Assembly (NCBI GenBank): GCA_934149075.1
Contig: CAKPDR010000003.1
Span: 85,609-149,608, forward strand
DNA from: an uncultured Clostridia bacterium
GTDB taxonomy: Bacteria; Bacillota; Clostridia; TANB77; CAG-508
DNA length: 64,000 nt
Direction: 5' to 3'
The notes beneath the pieces were generated by a model. It was not told the DNA's origin. It saw only the letters and a program-made list of their open reading frames with translations, and ran no database searches. Made by a program: the position numbers and the translations under genes. Shown piece by piece: positions 44,972 through 53,513 of the stretch. Each line of letters begins with the position of its first letter. Positions within the stretch are counted from its first letter, which is position 1.

Positions 44972-46450
44972 TTATCCTCCAATACCTGTTAGAACTTTAT
45001 CTTTTTGTTCAACAGTTTGTATATTTTCTTGTTCAGGAACTTCAATATTTGATGTATCTCCCACTTCTATTTCTGACTTAAATTTTTCTTTCTTTGATTT
45101 TTCTTCGTGAACTTTTGCAATATCTTTCGCAACTATTGCTTTATCAATATATTTTGAATTTTCGCTTTTATTTGTAATTATTTCTCTTAATTTTGAAAAT
45201 ATATTTTGTTTTTTTACAGCCACTAGTAATTTTGATTTTTCTTTCTTATCTTCAAAATATTGATTTATATTAATACCGTCAGCTCCATCAACTATTTTGC
45301 CTAATTCTTTTTCATTTACTGATGCTATACATGTAAATCCTTTTCCTGGTTGAAATGTAAAAATCTTATTTGAATCATAACTATTACTAATTGATGCTAA
45401 CAACCAAAGAGGCATTCTTCCTGATAAAAATAGATTTTTTTCTTCTTTTATTTTAGGCAATATACATCTTTGGTAATCTTCAAATGAATATTGTTCTTTT
45501 GTTATATCTATATCCATAAAAATATTTTCTTTATTTTCTATTATGTTATAAGCTAGTCCTTCTGATTGTTTTAATCCTTTTTTCTTTGGTAAATTTCTAA
45601 TCGGTATATATTGATTTGATCTAATATCATAACAGCTTATATCTGTTACTCCCTGTTTTTGCACTGATTTGCATACTGCAGTTAATGCAAAGTTTGCCAT
45701 TATTCCTTTTATTTTAATTGGCAAATTGGAATTGACTTTTTCTTTTATCGATTTGTATATTGGTCCAATGGCATTTTCCTTCCACATTATCTTTTTTATT
45801 GTTCTTCCATTATCCATTAAAATTTCTTTTTCATAACCTAATTCAAATCCAAGTTCTGTGCCATCAATTAATATGCAATCCATAAGTTCTTGCGCTGTCT
45901 TTAAACGTTTTGTATATTTGCTTTTCTTTACTATATCTGATACTAAACCTTTTATTAATGACGAATCGTCTAAAATTTCTCCTCTTTCAAGTCCTACAAT
46001 TTTTCCACTAAAGTATGGTTCTTTTGAATATATTTCTTCTTGTCCTTCTAGACTTGAATCTAAGCAACCAATACATTGTAATCCTAATTTTTGTCCAAAT
46101 TCTAACCATTCTTTTTTCTTTTCCTCATCACTGCTTAATACAACAAAGCTGTCACAATGTTGGAAAACTTGTTCATTTTCTTTTGACATAACTCCACCAA
46201 CATCAACTAAAACAATTTTATTTGTTTGATTATCTATCGCTTTACAAGCATTATCAATAAAGGATTGTGTAAACTTTCCTTTTTTTCTTACAATACTTGT
46301 TTCTTTTTGATTTTTATTATTACTCCAAGTTCCTTCTCCATCAGGGCATGCTCTAATTATCGTATAACCATCTGATGGTAATTTGTCTATTAAATTGGCT
46401 ATAAATACACTCTTTCCTGAGTGTGGTGGTCCACAAAATACTATTTTCAT
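44972..46450 (-). CDS. P-loop NTPase with two Csx3/Crn3-like domains
   Basis: The 492-aa protein starts after GAGGAT. Residues 1-180 form a P-loop domain with Walker A GPPHSGKS (7-14), the motif 'ACPDGEGTW' (34-42) typical of the ATPase fused to Csx3, and 'IVLVDVGGVMS' (79-89). Residues about 193-284 form a Csx3-like unit ending YDIR (274-277), which keeps the D-x-R of the Crn3 active site. Residues about 309-378 are a clearer Csx3 match: 'SGRMPLWLLASI' (343-354) parallels the family's GRGPIWL motif, but the His of the following turn and the YDPR are replaced (FQPG). The C-terminal 90 residues are disordered and acidic. Csx3 cleaves cyclic tetra-adenylate in type III CRISPR systems; none is visible here. 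Confidence 0.75.
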   Translation of the reverse strand: MKIVFCGPPHSGKSVFIANLIDKLPSDGYTIIRACPDGEGTWSNNKNQKETSIVRKKGKFTQSFIDNACKAIDNQTNKIVLVDVGGVMSKENEQVFQHCDSFVVLSSDEEKKKEWLEFGQKLGLQCIGCLDSSLEGQEEIYSKEPYFSGKIVGLERGEILDDSSLIKGLVSDIVKKSKYTKRLKTAQELMDCILIDGTELGFELGYEKEILMDNGRTIKKIMWKENAIGPIYKSIKEKVNSNLPIKIKGIMANFALTAVCKSVQKQGVTDISCYDIRSNQYIPIRNLPKKKGLKQSEGLAYNIIENKENIFMDIDITKEQYSFEDYQRCILPKIKEEKNLFLSGRMPLWLLASISNSYDSNKIFTFQPGKGFTCIASVNEKELGKIVDGADGININQYFEDKKEKSKLLVAVKKQNIFSKLREIITNKSENSKYIDKAIVAKDIAKVHEEKSKKEKFKSEIEVGDTSNIEVPEQENIQTVEQKDKVLTGIGG

Positions 46451-46597
46451 TTTTTTATCCTCATTATTATTTTAAACTAATCCTTATTATAAATCAATAT
46501 TCGCAAATGATATTTATTTTGATTCAGAAAAAAAGATTGAATATAATGAAATAGAGTGGTAGTTTATACTATCACTCAAATCTAATTAAATATTCCA

Positions 46598-46939
46598 TTA
46601 CTTCTTCCTTTTTTTAAATATATCATCTGGATTATATTTCTTTCTTCTTTCTTCTTCTCTTTTTTGTTTGTCATAATCTTCTTTTGCTAATATTCTTTCT
46701 CGTTGATAATCAGTAGCCCAATAATCTCTAAAAATATTAGCAAAAATTGCTTTCGTTTTTTCTGACATTTTTTGCTCATCAAATGACTTTGTTATATCAA
46801 CTTTATAGTCATATGTTCTATCCATATTTCTAAGGTATAATTCTAATTTTTCCTTTGGAATTTTTCTAACTGATTCCTTTGGAAAAAACTTTAATAATTC
46901 TATTACTTCTTTATATGCTTTTTCGTATGTATCTTCCAT
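46598..46939 (-). CDS. Small helical protein, module family A (paralogue at 3964-4413)
   Basis: I place the start at ATG 46939, after GGAGGT; the TTG frame to 46951 is not needed. The 113-aa protein shares the layout 'AYKEVIELLKFFPKESV', 'YDYKVDI', 'SFDEQKMS' and 'ANIFRDYWATDYQRERIL' with the protein at 3964-4413. It ends in a Lys/Arg-rich tail ('PDDIFKKRKK'). Function unknown. It follows the 131-aa gene by 15 bp and precedes the Csx3-like gene by 147 bp. That gap carries a GAGTGGTAGT/ACTATCACTC hairpin (46552-46576). Confidence 0.6.
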   Translation of the reverse strand: MEDTYEKAYKEVIELLKFFPKESVRKIPKEKLELYLRNMDRTYDYKVDITKSFDEQKMSEKTKAIFANIFRDYWATDYQRERILAKEDYDKQKREEERRKKYNPDDIFKKRKK

Positions 46940-46954
46940 ATTTACCTCCAAATA

Positions 46955-47350
46955 TTATAAATCAGCCAACATATCTATATTCTCTTGTATTTCTTTCAAA
47001 CTTGCCTTTGTATCTAATTCAAACTTGTCAGCACTTTCTTTTTCATCCAAACTTGAATATATTGTCGCTTTACCTGCTTCTTGTTCTGAAAACAATCCGA
47101 ATTTTTTTAATAAATCTAATTTAGCAGAACGTTCATCAATACTATCTGTTCTAACATCAGTTTCTGGTTGTACTATATCTCTTTCATCTTCTAATAACTG
47201 ATTTAATTCTGCTTGTATTGTATTATAATCAATGTTTTCTGGTCTTAAAGCATCACTCCTATTTCCTAACTTTTGATTAATCTCTTGTCTAACAGATTCG
47301 TTATCACTTTTATAATCTAAAACTTTTCTTCTACTCTCTAAACCACGCAT
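46955..47350 (-). CDS. Charged helical protein, first gene of the second module
   Basis: The 131-aa protein starts after AAGGAGGG. It is rich in Asp, Glu and Lys, with no membrane segment and no recognised motif. A repeated pattern of 'D...E..L' suggests a coiled coil. It occupies the same slot before a family A protein as the 215-aa gene at 4428-5075 but shows no clear similarity to it. The pair may be a toxin/antitoxin-like or effector/adaptor unit; this is inference only. Confidence 0.5.
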   Translation of the reverse strand: MRGLESRRKVLDYKSDNESVRQEINQKLGNRSDALRPENIDYNTIQAELNQLLEDERDIVQPETDVRTDSIDERSAKLDLLKKFGLFSEQEAGKATIYSSLDEKESADKFELDTKASLKEIQENIDMLADL

Positions 47351-47462
47351 ATAACTCCCTCCTTAACAAAAAATAAATACTTCTACTATTATTATACCAT
47401 AATTATTAGATTTTGTAAAATGGCTTCGGAATATCCAGTGATGAGGAATATTTAAAAATAAT

Positions 47463-47491
47463 TTGACATATACTATAAAAAGTAGTATACT
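47463..47491 (+). promoter_or_regulatory. Promoter of the small plus-strand RNA
   Basis: TTGACA (47463-47468), a 17-nt spacer and TATACT (47486-47491). Near-consensus, with no ORF bearing a good ribosome site behind it. Confidence 0.75.
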
Positions 47492-47497
47492 ATATTT

Positions 47498-47570
47498 AGC
47501 TTAAGCAAGAGAGTTGTTAGTAAGATGGCAATTACTCGAGATATGTTGACCACATATCTCATTTTTTTTG
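47498..47570 (+). ncRNA. Candidate antisense/antitoxin RNA
   Basis: The promoter above and a terminator (GAGATATGT-TGACC-ACATATCTC plus eight T, 47538-47569) define an RNA of about 72 nt. Its terminator loop carries GTTGACCA (47545-47552). The same octamer is repeated directly at 47582-47589, in the terminator loop of the convergent toxin mRNA, so the two RNAs carry complementary loops. This is the logic of the fst/par type I system, with short direct repeats read in opposite directions. Confidence 0.55.
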
Positions 47571-47571
47571 C

Positions 47572-47597
47572 AAAAAAAGCGGTTGACCAGACCGCTT
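47572..47597 (-). terminator. Terminator of the toxin-like mRNA
   Basis: AAGCGGT and ACCGCTT pair around a CTGGTCA loop and are followed by seven T on the minus strand. It faces the plus-strand RNA's terminator. Confidence 0.75.
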
Positions 47598-47611
47598 TGA
47601 TTAGATTCGCA

Positions 47612-47701
47612 CTAATATTGAGTTTTTTGACTATCTTCAGAGTTGTCATTATTAAGTAATAATAAAACTATAAGACGCCAAATTAATTCGTAAGATGACA
47701 A
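47612..47701 (-). CDS. Candidate type I toxin, holin-like small peptide
   Basis: The 29-residue ORF (MSSYELIWRLIVLLLLNN then a polar tail) begins with TTG at 47701, five bases after a strong AGGGGGTG site. It has one hydrophobic segment (residues 6-16) and a charged, hydrophilic end. It is too short for ordinary gene calls. Its own promoter and terminator, and the convergent small RNA with complementary loop, are what make it convincing. The peptide is shorter than most Fst and holin-like toxins, and its start 'MSSYE' recalls the holin-like toxin family. A 44-aa frame on the opposite strand overlaps but lacks a ribosome site. Confidence 0.55.
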   Translation of the reverse strand: MSSYELIWRLIVLLLLNNDNSEDSQKTQY

Positions 47702-47749
47702 ATTACTCACCCCCTTCAAAAAGATTTCCTTTATGAAAAGGATGTTCTT

Positions 47750-47778
47750 ATTATACTTTAAAATCAAACAAATTACAA
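47750..47778 (-). promoter_or_regulatory. Promoter of the toxin-like mRNA
   Basis: Minus strand TTGTAA (47778-47773), a 17-nt spacer and TATAAT (47755-47750), about 50 bp before the start codon. Confidence 0.65.
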
Positions 47779-47872
47779 CATTTTTTAATACATAAACATA
47801 ATTTATTATAATAATTTTTTACTTATTATGGCAATTATTTGCATAAAAATATTTACTAATGAATTATTCATT

Positions 47873-48649
47873 CTATCCTAGCGCTACATCCAAAATCATC
47901 ATAATCACAAAACCAATAGCAACACCAACAGTTCCAATATTAGAATGTTCTCCTGCCTGAGACTCAGGAATCAACTCTTCAACAACAACATATATCATCG
48001 CACCAGCTGCAAAAGAAAGTAAATATGGTAAAATCGTAATAACTGCATTAGTTAATAATATTGTTATGATAGCACCTATTGGCTCTACAATTCCTGATAA
48101 AGTACCATATAAAAAAGCTTTTCTCTTCGACATTCCTTCTGCCTTTAATGGCATAGAAATTATTGCACCTTCTGGAAAATTTTGAATTGCAATTCCAAGA
48201 GCTAATGCAAATGCACCTGCCATTGTTATTCCTGCATTTCCAATTAATGCTCCTGCAAATGATACACCAACAGCCATCCCTTCTGGAATATTATGAAGTG
48301 TTACTGCAAATATCATCATAGTTGTTTTCTTTAATTTAGTTTTAACTCCTTCTGGCTTAGTGCTCTCTAAATGTAAATGTGGTATTACACTATCTAAAAC
48401 AAGTAAAAAAACAATACCAAATAAAAATCCTGTTGCAGATGGAACCCATGCAGGAATTCCCTGTTCTCTTGCCATATCTATTGATGGTATTAGCAGTGAC
48501 CATACAGATGCAGCAATCATTACACCTGCTGCAAAACCCAATAATATTTTTTCAACTTTTTTATTTAATTCTTTTTTCATTAAAAATACTGTTGCACTAC
48601 CTAGTGTTGTTCCTAAAAATGGTATTAATAATCCTGTAAAAACATTCAT
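47873..48649 (-). CDS. ZIP family divalent metal transporter
   Basis: The 258-aa protein has eight membrane segments. Metal-site helices contain 'HNIPEGMAVGVSFAG' (about 118-132) and 'NFPEGAIISMPLKAEG' (about 157-172), the paired HNxPEG/xFPEG motifs of GufA/ZupT-type ZIP transporters that import zinc and other divalent metals. A short His-containing loop ('HLHLES', about 91-96) may bind metal. The ATG overlaps the mutL stop by four bases, so the genes are coupled. Confidence 0.9.
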   Translation of the reverse strand: MNVFTGLLIPFLGTTLGSATVFLMKKELNKKVEKILLGFAAGVMIAASVWSLLIPSIDMAREQGIPAWVPSATGFLFGIVFLLVLDSVIPHLHLESTKPEGVKTKLKKTTMMIFAVTLHNIPEGMAVGVSFAGALIGNAGITMAGAFALALGIAIQNFPEGAIISMPLKAEGMSKRKAFLYGTLSGIVEPIGAIITILLTNAVITILPYLLSFAAGAMIYVVVEELIPESQAGEHSNIGTVGVAIGFVIMMILDVALG

Positions 48650-50346
48650 TTTTCAATCTCCAATTTCTTCTCAATAAATTCTTTACTAATTTTTATTGTT
48701 GTAGGTCTACCATGAGGACAAGTATATGGATTATTTAAGCTCAATAAATTATTAATCAACTCATCAACTTCCTGTCTTGTTAAATCCATATTAGCTTTAA
48801 CCGCAGCTTTACAAGCCACTGTTGCAATAAACCTTTCTTCAACATCTTTTATTTGAGTTCTTCCATCTGAAATAATTTCATCTAAAACATCTAAAAAAAT
48901 ATTTTTTGTTTTCGACCTATAATCCAGATCTGGAATCCCATTAATTTTAATAGTATTCTCTCCAAATACCTCTATTACAAATCCAATATCTATAAATAAA
49001 TTTATATTATTTTTTACAAATTCCATTTCTCTATTTGTTAAAGTCACTACTTCTGGTATCAACATTAATTGACTATTTGATTGAATATGATTTTTATAAT
49101 TTTCTTTTATTTGTTCATACAAAACTCTCTCATGTGCTGCATGTTGGTCTATTAAAAAAATTTCATTTTCAACTTCAATTATTATAAATGTTCTAAATAA
49201 TATTCCTATATACTTATACTCTATTTTTCTTGAATTTTCTCTTTTTCTTAATTCTACATTTTCAGTATTTTTTAAATATACTTCATCTGTTAAAAATTCA
49301 TATTCATTTTTTATATATTCTTTATTTTCATTCGAATGTTCATCATTTCCTAAAAACTCTGCTTTTAGCATTGCATTTTTTATTGCATAATATATATCTT
49401 TGCAAATTTCATCTTCATTTTTAAATCTTACTTCTGTTTTTGTAGGATGAACATTTACATCATAAAAATTGGCAGGCATATCAATATTTAAAATAAAAAA
49501 TCCATATTTACCTATTCCTGTTGCCCCTTTAAATGCTTGGTCTGCACTATTTGATATAGCATTATCTTTTATATTTCTCTTATTTAAAAATAATATTTGA
49601 TCTTTTCTATTTTCTCTTGCAATTAAGGTATTTCCAATTACACCTGTTATTTTTATTTTCTCACTTTCATAATCTACCTTAATTAAATTCTCTTTAATTT
49701 CTTTGCCATATATTGAATAAATAATGTCAAATAAAGCTCCATTTCCATTTGAAAAGAATTTTGTTTTATTGTCTGTTATTAATTTAAAAGAAATATTAGG
49801 ATTAGCAAGTGCTACCTTTTCTACCCAATTTTTTATATATTTACTTTCAGTAGCATCTTGCTTTAAAAATTTGTATCTAACAGGTGTATTATAAAACAAA
49901 TCTTTTACTATAATTTGTGTACCTGTTTGTGATGCACATTGTTCTATTTCTGTTATTTTGCCTGCATTTGATACAATTTTATTTCCTATTAAATCTTCTT
50001 TAATTTTTGATATAATTGTTAATTTAGATATTGAACTTATACTTGCTAAAGCTTCTCCTCTGAACCCCATTGTATACGTTTTTTCTAAATCTTCCACTTG
50101 TCTTATTTTACTTGTTGCATGTCTTTCTATAGAAATTGTCATATCATCTTTTGCAATTCCACATCCATTGTCTGTAATTTTTATAAATGTTTTTCCACCA
50201 TTTTTTATTTCTATTATTATTTTATTTGCACCTGCATCAATTGAATTTTCAACTAATTCTTTTACTACATTTGCAGGTCTTTCTATAACTTCTCCTGCTG
50301 CTATTTGATTAATTGTTAAATCATCTAATAATACGATTTTTCCCAT
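48646..50346 (-). CDS. mutL: DNA mismatch repair protein MutL
   Basis: The 566-aa protein has the GHKL ATPase motifs 'ELVENSIDAGANKI' (about 31-44), 'ITDNGCGIAKDD' (about 56-67) and 'GFRGEALASISSIS' (about 94-107). The C-terminal domain carries the endonuclease motif 'DQHAAHERVLYE' (about 406-417) and the metal-linked 'CPHGRPT' near the end. This is the nicking form found in bacteria without MutH. No mutS is in the window. It starts after AAAGGA inside the end of the permease gene and overlaps the ZIP gene. Confidence 0.93.
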   Translation of the reverse strand: MGKIVLLDDLTINQIAAGEVIERPANVVKELVENSIDAGANKIIIEIKNGGKTFIKITDNGCGIAKDDMTISIERHATSKIRQVEDLEKTYTMGFRGEALASISSISKLTIISKIKEDLIGNKIVSNAGKITEIEQCASQTGTQIIVKDLFYNTPVRYKFLKQDATESKYIKNWVEKVALANPNISFKLITDNKTKFFSNGNGALFDIIYSIYGKEIKENLIKVDYESEKIKITGVIGNTLIARENRKDQILFLNKRNIKDNAISNSADQAFKGATGIGKYGFFILNIDMPANFYDVNVHPTKTEVRFKNEDEICKDIYYAIKNAMLKAEFLGNDEHSNENKEYIKNEYEFLTDEVYLKNTENVELRKRENSRKIEYKYIGILFRTFIIIEVENEIFLIDQHAAHERVLYEQIKENYKNHIQSNSQLMLIPEVVTLTNREMEFVKNNINLFIDIGFVIEVFGENTIKINGIPDLDYRSKTKNIFLDVLDEIISDGRTQIKDVEERFIATVACKAAVKANMDLTRQEVDELINNLLSLNNPYTCPHGRPTTIKISKEFIEKKLEIEK

Positions 50347-52647
50347 TTATTCATTTCCTTTTAAACTTGTTACCATATCAATTTTCTTTATTTTTTTAGC
50401 AAGTAATTTTGAAACTAAATATGATATTAAAAATGTTCCTATTGCTGAAATTACATATGTTTCAATATTTATATGTGCTCCAAAATCATAGCTTTCTTCT
50501 ATTGCTGTTTTAAATAGCCAATCTGTTAAATAAAATCCTGCTGGAAGTCCTAATATTATTGATATAATTGCAATAATATTATTTTGTTTTATAAATATCT
50601 TTTTAATTTGCTTATTTTTAAACCCTAATACTTTTAATGTTGCAAATTGATATTGTTTTTCTGTATAAGATAATATTCCTAAATTATAGATTATCACAAC
50701 ACCAAGGATTACAGCTATAACAATAATAAGTGCTATCATTGTTTTCATTGTTTGAAGCATACCTTCCATCCCTTCTTTTAATTCATCTATATTTGATATT
50801 ACTTCTACGTTTGTAATCTCTTTTGTATTACTTAAATTTTCATTTGTATATAATGAATCTGGCTTATATTCAATTCCTAAACTTTCTAAATATTTTCTTG
50901 TTACTGTTACATTTTGATTTTGTGGGTCTTTATTAAATCCAACTACTTTAGATGTGTGATAAGTGTTATCTCCTGAAATATGCCATGTTATTTCATCACC
51001 TATTTTATATCCATTTGTTTTTGCTAATTTATATGTAACATATATTCCATCATCATTGTCTAATTTTATAAATTTGTCTTTATTATCTACAAATCTAACA
51101 TAATCTTTACTGTCTGTAACAAAAATGTTATTTGATTCTCTATTTCCATCTTTATCTTTTATTTCTATATACAAACTTTCAGATGTATTCCCACCATATT
51201 TGTTAGTTAATTCTTTAAGTTCATCACTACTCATATTTGATTTTAGACTTAATTTATAATCAAAATTGAATATTCTATTAAATTGTAAATCAATAAAATA
51301 ATTCATACTATTTAACATTCCTAAACTACAAACAATCAACATAGCACATGCTGTAACTCCTACAATTCCTGTGATTGTTCTTGCTTTGTTTCTAAACATA
51401 TCTCTTATATTCCATTTTGTATTAAAACTCATTTTTTTGAATATTCCAACTGTTGTAATATTTAAAGAATTATTTTTTACTTTTGGAATTTCATTTCTTA
51501 AAGTTTCTGCTGTTTTTTCTTTTAATATTTTTCTTGTTGCTAAATATGTAACAAATGAAACACATAGTGTAACAAGAAGTGCAACAATATATGAATCATT
51601 TTTGATTATTGGTACTCCATTTGGTATTTCAAAAAAGCTCATTTCGATTCCAATAAATACATTTCCAATAAAATATCTACCAGCTAATAATCCAAACATT
51701 GATGCAACTAATGAAATCCAAAATCCATAACTTATATAATGTAATATGATTTTATTTTTCTTAAATCCTAGTGCTTTTAATGTACCAATTTGTACTCTTT
51801 GTTTTGTTACTACTCTTGTCATTGTTGTAACAACTGATAGTAATGCTATAAATAAAAATAGTCCAGAAAATACTCCTATATATGTTTCTCCTTCTTCAAT
51901 CTCTCCTTGGTATTGTGCATAAGATGCTGTATCTTCTATATTTATTATTACTGCATTTTCTATTTTTTCTTCTATTTCTTTTTTTACTTCATTTGTTTTG
52001 TCTTTGTTATCTACATCTACCATTATGTAATTATATTTTAAATAATCTGTATTTTTAATATATTCTTCTAATTCTTTAGTAGATGCATATGCAAATCCAA
52101 ATGATTTGTGGTCTGGATATAATTGAGATTCTTCTTTGACATCATAAAGATGATCTGGAACATTTATAAATCCTGCAACTTCTTCTTCAAAAACATATCC
52201 ATCATATTTAATTTTTAATGTATCTCCAATTTTTAAGTTGTTTTCTTGAGCAAAAAAGTTATCTAACCATACACCTTTTGTATTTGCATCAAACTCTTTT
52301 CCTTCAACTATATAGAACTTTGATATCTCATTTGAATCTATAAAATTCATTGATAATGTAATATCATTATTATCATCTAAAACTGCACTTACATTTAGTT
52401 TTCCTTCTGCATTTTTTACATTTTCAATTTGTTTTATTGTGTCTATATTTTCTTTTGATAATGCTCCCATTACATTCAAGTCTTGTAGATTATTTTGTGT
52501 ATAGAAATTGTTCGCTGTTTGTTTCATTCCTTCCATATAACTTTCTATTCCACTATAAGCCATAACTCCAATAAAAACCATTAAAAATATTGTAATAAAT
52601 TGTGATAAGTTTTGTTTTATATCACGAATCATCTTTTTTCTTAGCAT
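50347..52647 (-). CDS. ABC transporter permease, FtsX/MacB type
   Basis: The 766-aa protein has an N-terminal helix (15-37), a large extracytoplasmic domain, a three-helix FtsX domain near 255-375, a further helix at about 420-445 with a second outer domain, and a final three-helix FtsX domain (640-760). The layout, two FtsX units around soluble domains, is that of MacB/BceB-like transporters that work on lipoproteins, peptides or drugs at the membrane. The substrate is unknown. It starts 1 bp after the ATPase stop, so the pair forms one transporter. Confidence 0.85.
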   Translation of the reverse strand: MLRKKMIRDIKQNLSQFITIFLMVFIGVMAYSGIESYMEGMKQTANNFYTQNNLQDLNVMGALSKENIDTIKQIENVKNAEGKLNVSAVLDDNNDITLSMNFIDSNEISKFYIVEGKEFDANTKGVWLDNFFAQENNLKIGDTLKIKYDGYVFEEEVAGFINVPDHLYDVKEESQLYPDHKSFGFAYASTKELEEYIKNTDYLKYNYIMVDVDNKDKTNEVKKEIEEKIENAVIINIEDTASYAQYQGEIEEGETYIGVFSGLFLFIALLSVVTTMTRVVTKQRVQIGTLKALGFKKNKIILHYISYGFWISLVASMFGLLAGRYFIGNVFIGIEMSFFEIPNGVPIIKNDSYIVALLVTLCVSFVTYLATRKILKEKTAETLRNEIPKVKNNSLNITTVGIFKKMSFNTKWNIRDMFRNKARTITGIVGVTACAMLIVCSLGMLNSMNYFIDLQFNRIFNFDYKLSLKSNMSSDELKELTNKYGGNTSESLYIEIKDKDGNRESNNIFVTDSKDYVRFVDNKDKFIKLDNDDGIYVTYKLAKTNGYKIGDEITWHISGDNTYHTSKVVGFNKDPQNQNVTVTRKYLESLGIEYKPDSLYTNENLSNTKEITNVEVISNIDELKEGMEGMLQTMKTMIALIIVIAVILGVVIIYNLGILSYTEKQYQFATLKVLGFKNKQIKKIFIKQNNIIAIISIILGLPAGFYLTDWLFKTAIEESYDFGAHINIETYVISAIGTFLISYLVSKLLAKKIKKIDMVTSLKGNE

Positions 52648-52648
52648 A

Positions 52649-53359
52649 TCACCATTTCACCTCATCAATCTTTTTAGGATTTTCATTTGGTGTTACACTC
52701 TCTATTTTTCCGTTTTTTACTCTTATTACTGTATCTGCAATTTCTGCAAATAAACTATTGTGTGTTACAATAATTACAGTATTTGCTCCATTGTTTCCCT
52801 CACATTGTTTTTTTAGTAATTTTAGAACTTCAACTCCTGTTTTTGAATCTAATGCCCCTGTTGGCTCATCACATAATAACAATTTTGGATTTTTAGCAAT
52901 AGCCCTTGCTATTGAAACTCTTTGTTGTTCTCCTCCTGATAATTGATTCGGAAATTTATTCATATGTTCTTCTAACCCAACTGCTTTAATAGCTTCTTTG
53001 CTATCTTTTCCATTTTTTACAACATCTTTAATTAATTCTACATTTTCTAATACTGTTAATGTTGGTAATATATTATAAAATTGAAAAATGAATCCTATAT
53101 TTTCTGCTCTATATTCGCTTAGTTCATTTTCATTATATTTTGAAATATCTTCTCCATCAATTTCAATACTACCTTTTGTTGGAGTATCCATTCCGCCGAT
53201 TAGGTTTAATAATGTTGATTTTCCTGCTCCTGATGGTCCAAGAACTACAACAAATTTTCCTTTGTTTATTGATAAATCAATATTGTCTAATGCTTTAAAT
53301 TCTTTTTCTCCTGTATTGTAAATTTTACTTACATTTTTTAGCTCTACTATCTTTTCCAT
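52649..53359 (-). CDS. ABC transporter ATP-binding protein (LolD/MacB type)
   Basis: The 236-aa ATPase has Walker A 'LGPSGAGKSTLLN' (about 40-52), signature 'LSGGEQQRVSIARAIA' (about 139-154) and Walker B 'LLLCDEPTGALD' (about 159-170). It powers the adjacent FtsX-type permease. AAGGAGG precedes the ATG. A palindrome directly upstream (53373-53392) and a divergent TetR gene suggest repression by that regulator. Confidence 0.92.
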   Translation of the reverse strand: MEKIVELKNVSKIYNTGEKEFKALDNIDLSINKGKFVVVLGPSGAGKSTLLNLIGGMDTPTKGSIEIDGEDISKYNENELSEYRAENIGFIFQFYNILPTLTVLENVELIKDVVKNGKDSKEAIKAVGLEEHMNKFPNQLSGGEQQRVSIARAIAKNPKLLLCDEPTGALDSKTGVEVLKLLKKQCEGNNGANTVIIVTHNSLFAEIADTVIRVKNGKIESVTPNENPKKIDEVKW

Positions 53360-53372
53360 ATTCCCTCCTTTT

Positions 53373-53392
53373 ATATGAAACTTATTTCATAT
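53373..53392. promoter_or_regulatory. Palindrome, candidate TetR operator
   Basis: ATATGAAA-CTTA-TTTCATAT, an 8-bp perfect inverted repeat with a 4-bp centre, lies between the divergent ABC and tetR genes. A weaker ATGAA/TTCAT pair is at 53435-53451. Confidence 0.55.
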
Positions 53393-53455
53393 TTTTCTAA
53401 ATTATATATTTCTATTTATATAAAGTCAATAGAATATGAATTTTTTTTCATGTTC

Positions 53456-53484
53456 TTGACAAGTATTTTTTTCGAATGTATAAT
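53456..53484 (+). promoter_or_regulatory. Promoter of the tetR gene
   Basis: TTGACA (53456-53461), a 17-nt spacer and TATAAT (53479-53484), both consensus. Confidence 0.85.
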
Positions 53485-53513
53485 ATGTTTACATTTAGGA
53501 GGCATAAATTTTT

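Noticed and set aside
44972..46450. Evidence of a type III CRISPR locus around the Csx3-like gene
   Set aside because: No repeat-spacer array and no Cas10, Csm, Cmr or CARF-effector gene was found in the window.
47525..47659. A 44-aa hydrophobic plus-strand frame (starts MAITRDMLTTYL)
   Set aside because: It runs through both terminators and has no convincing ribosome site, while the opposite strand has a promoter, ribosome site and terminator in order.
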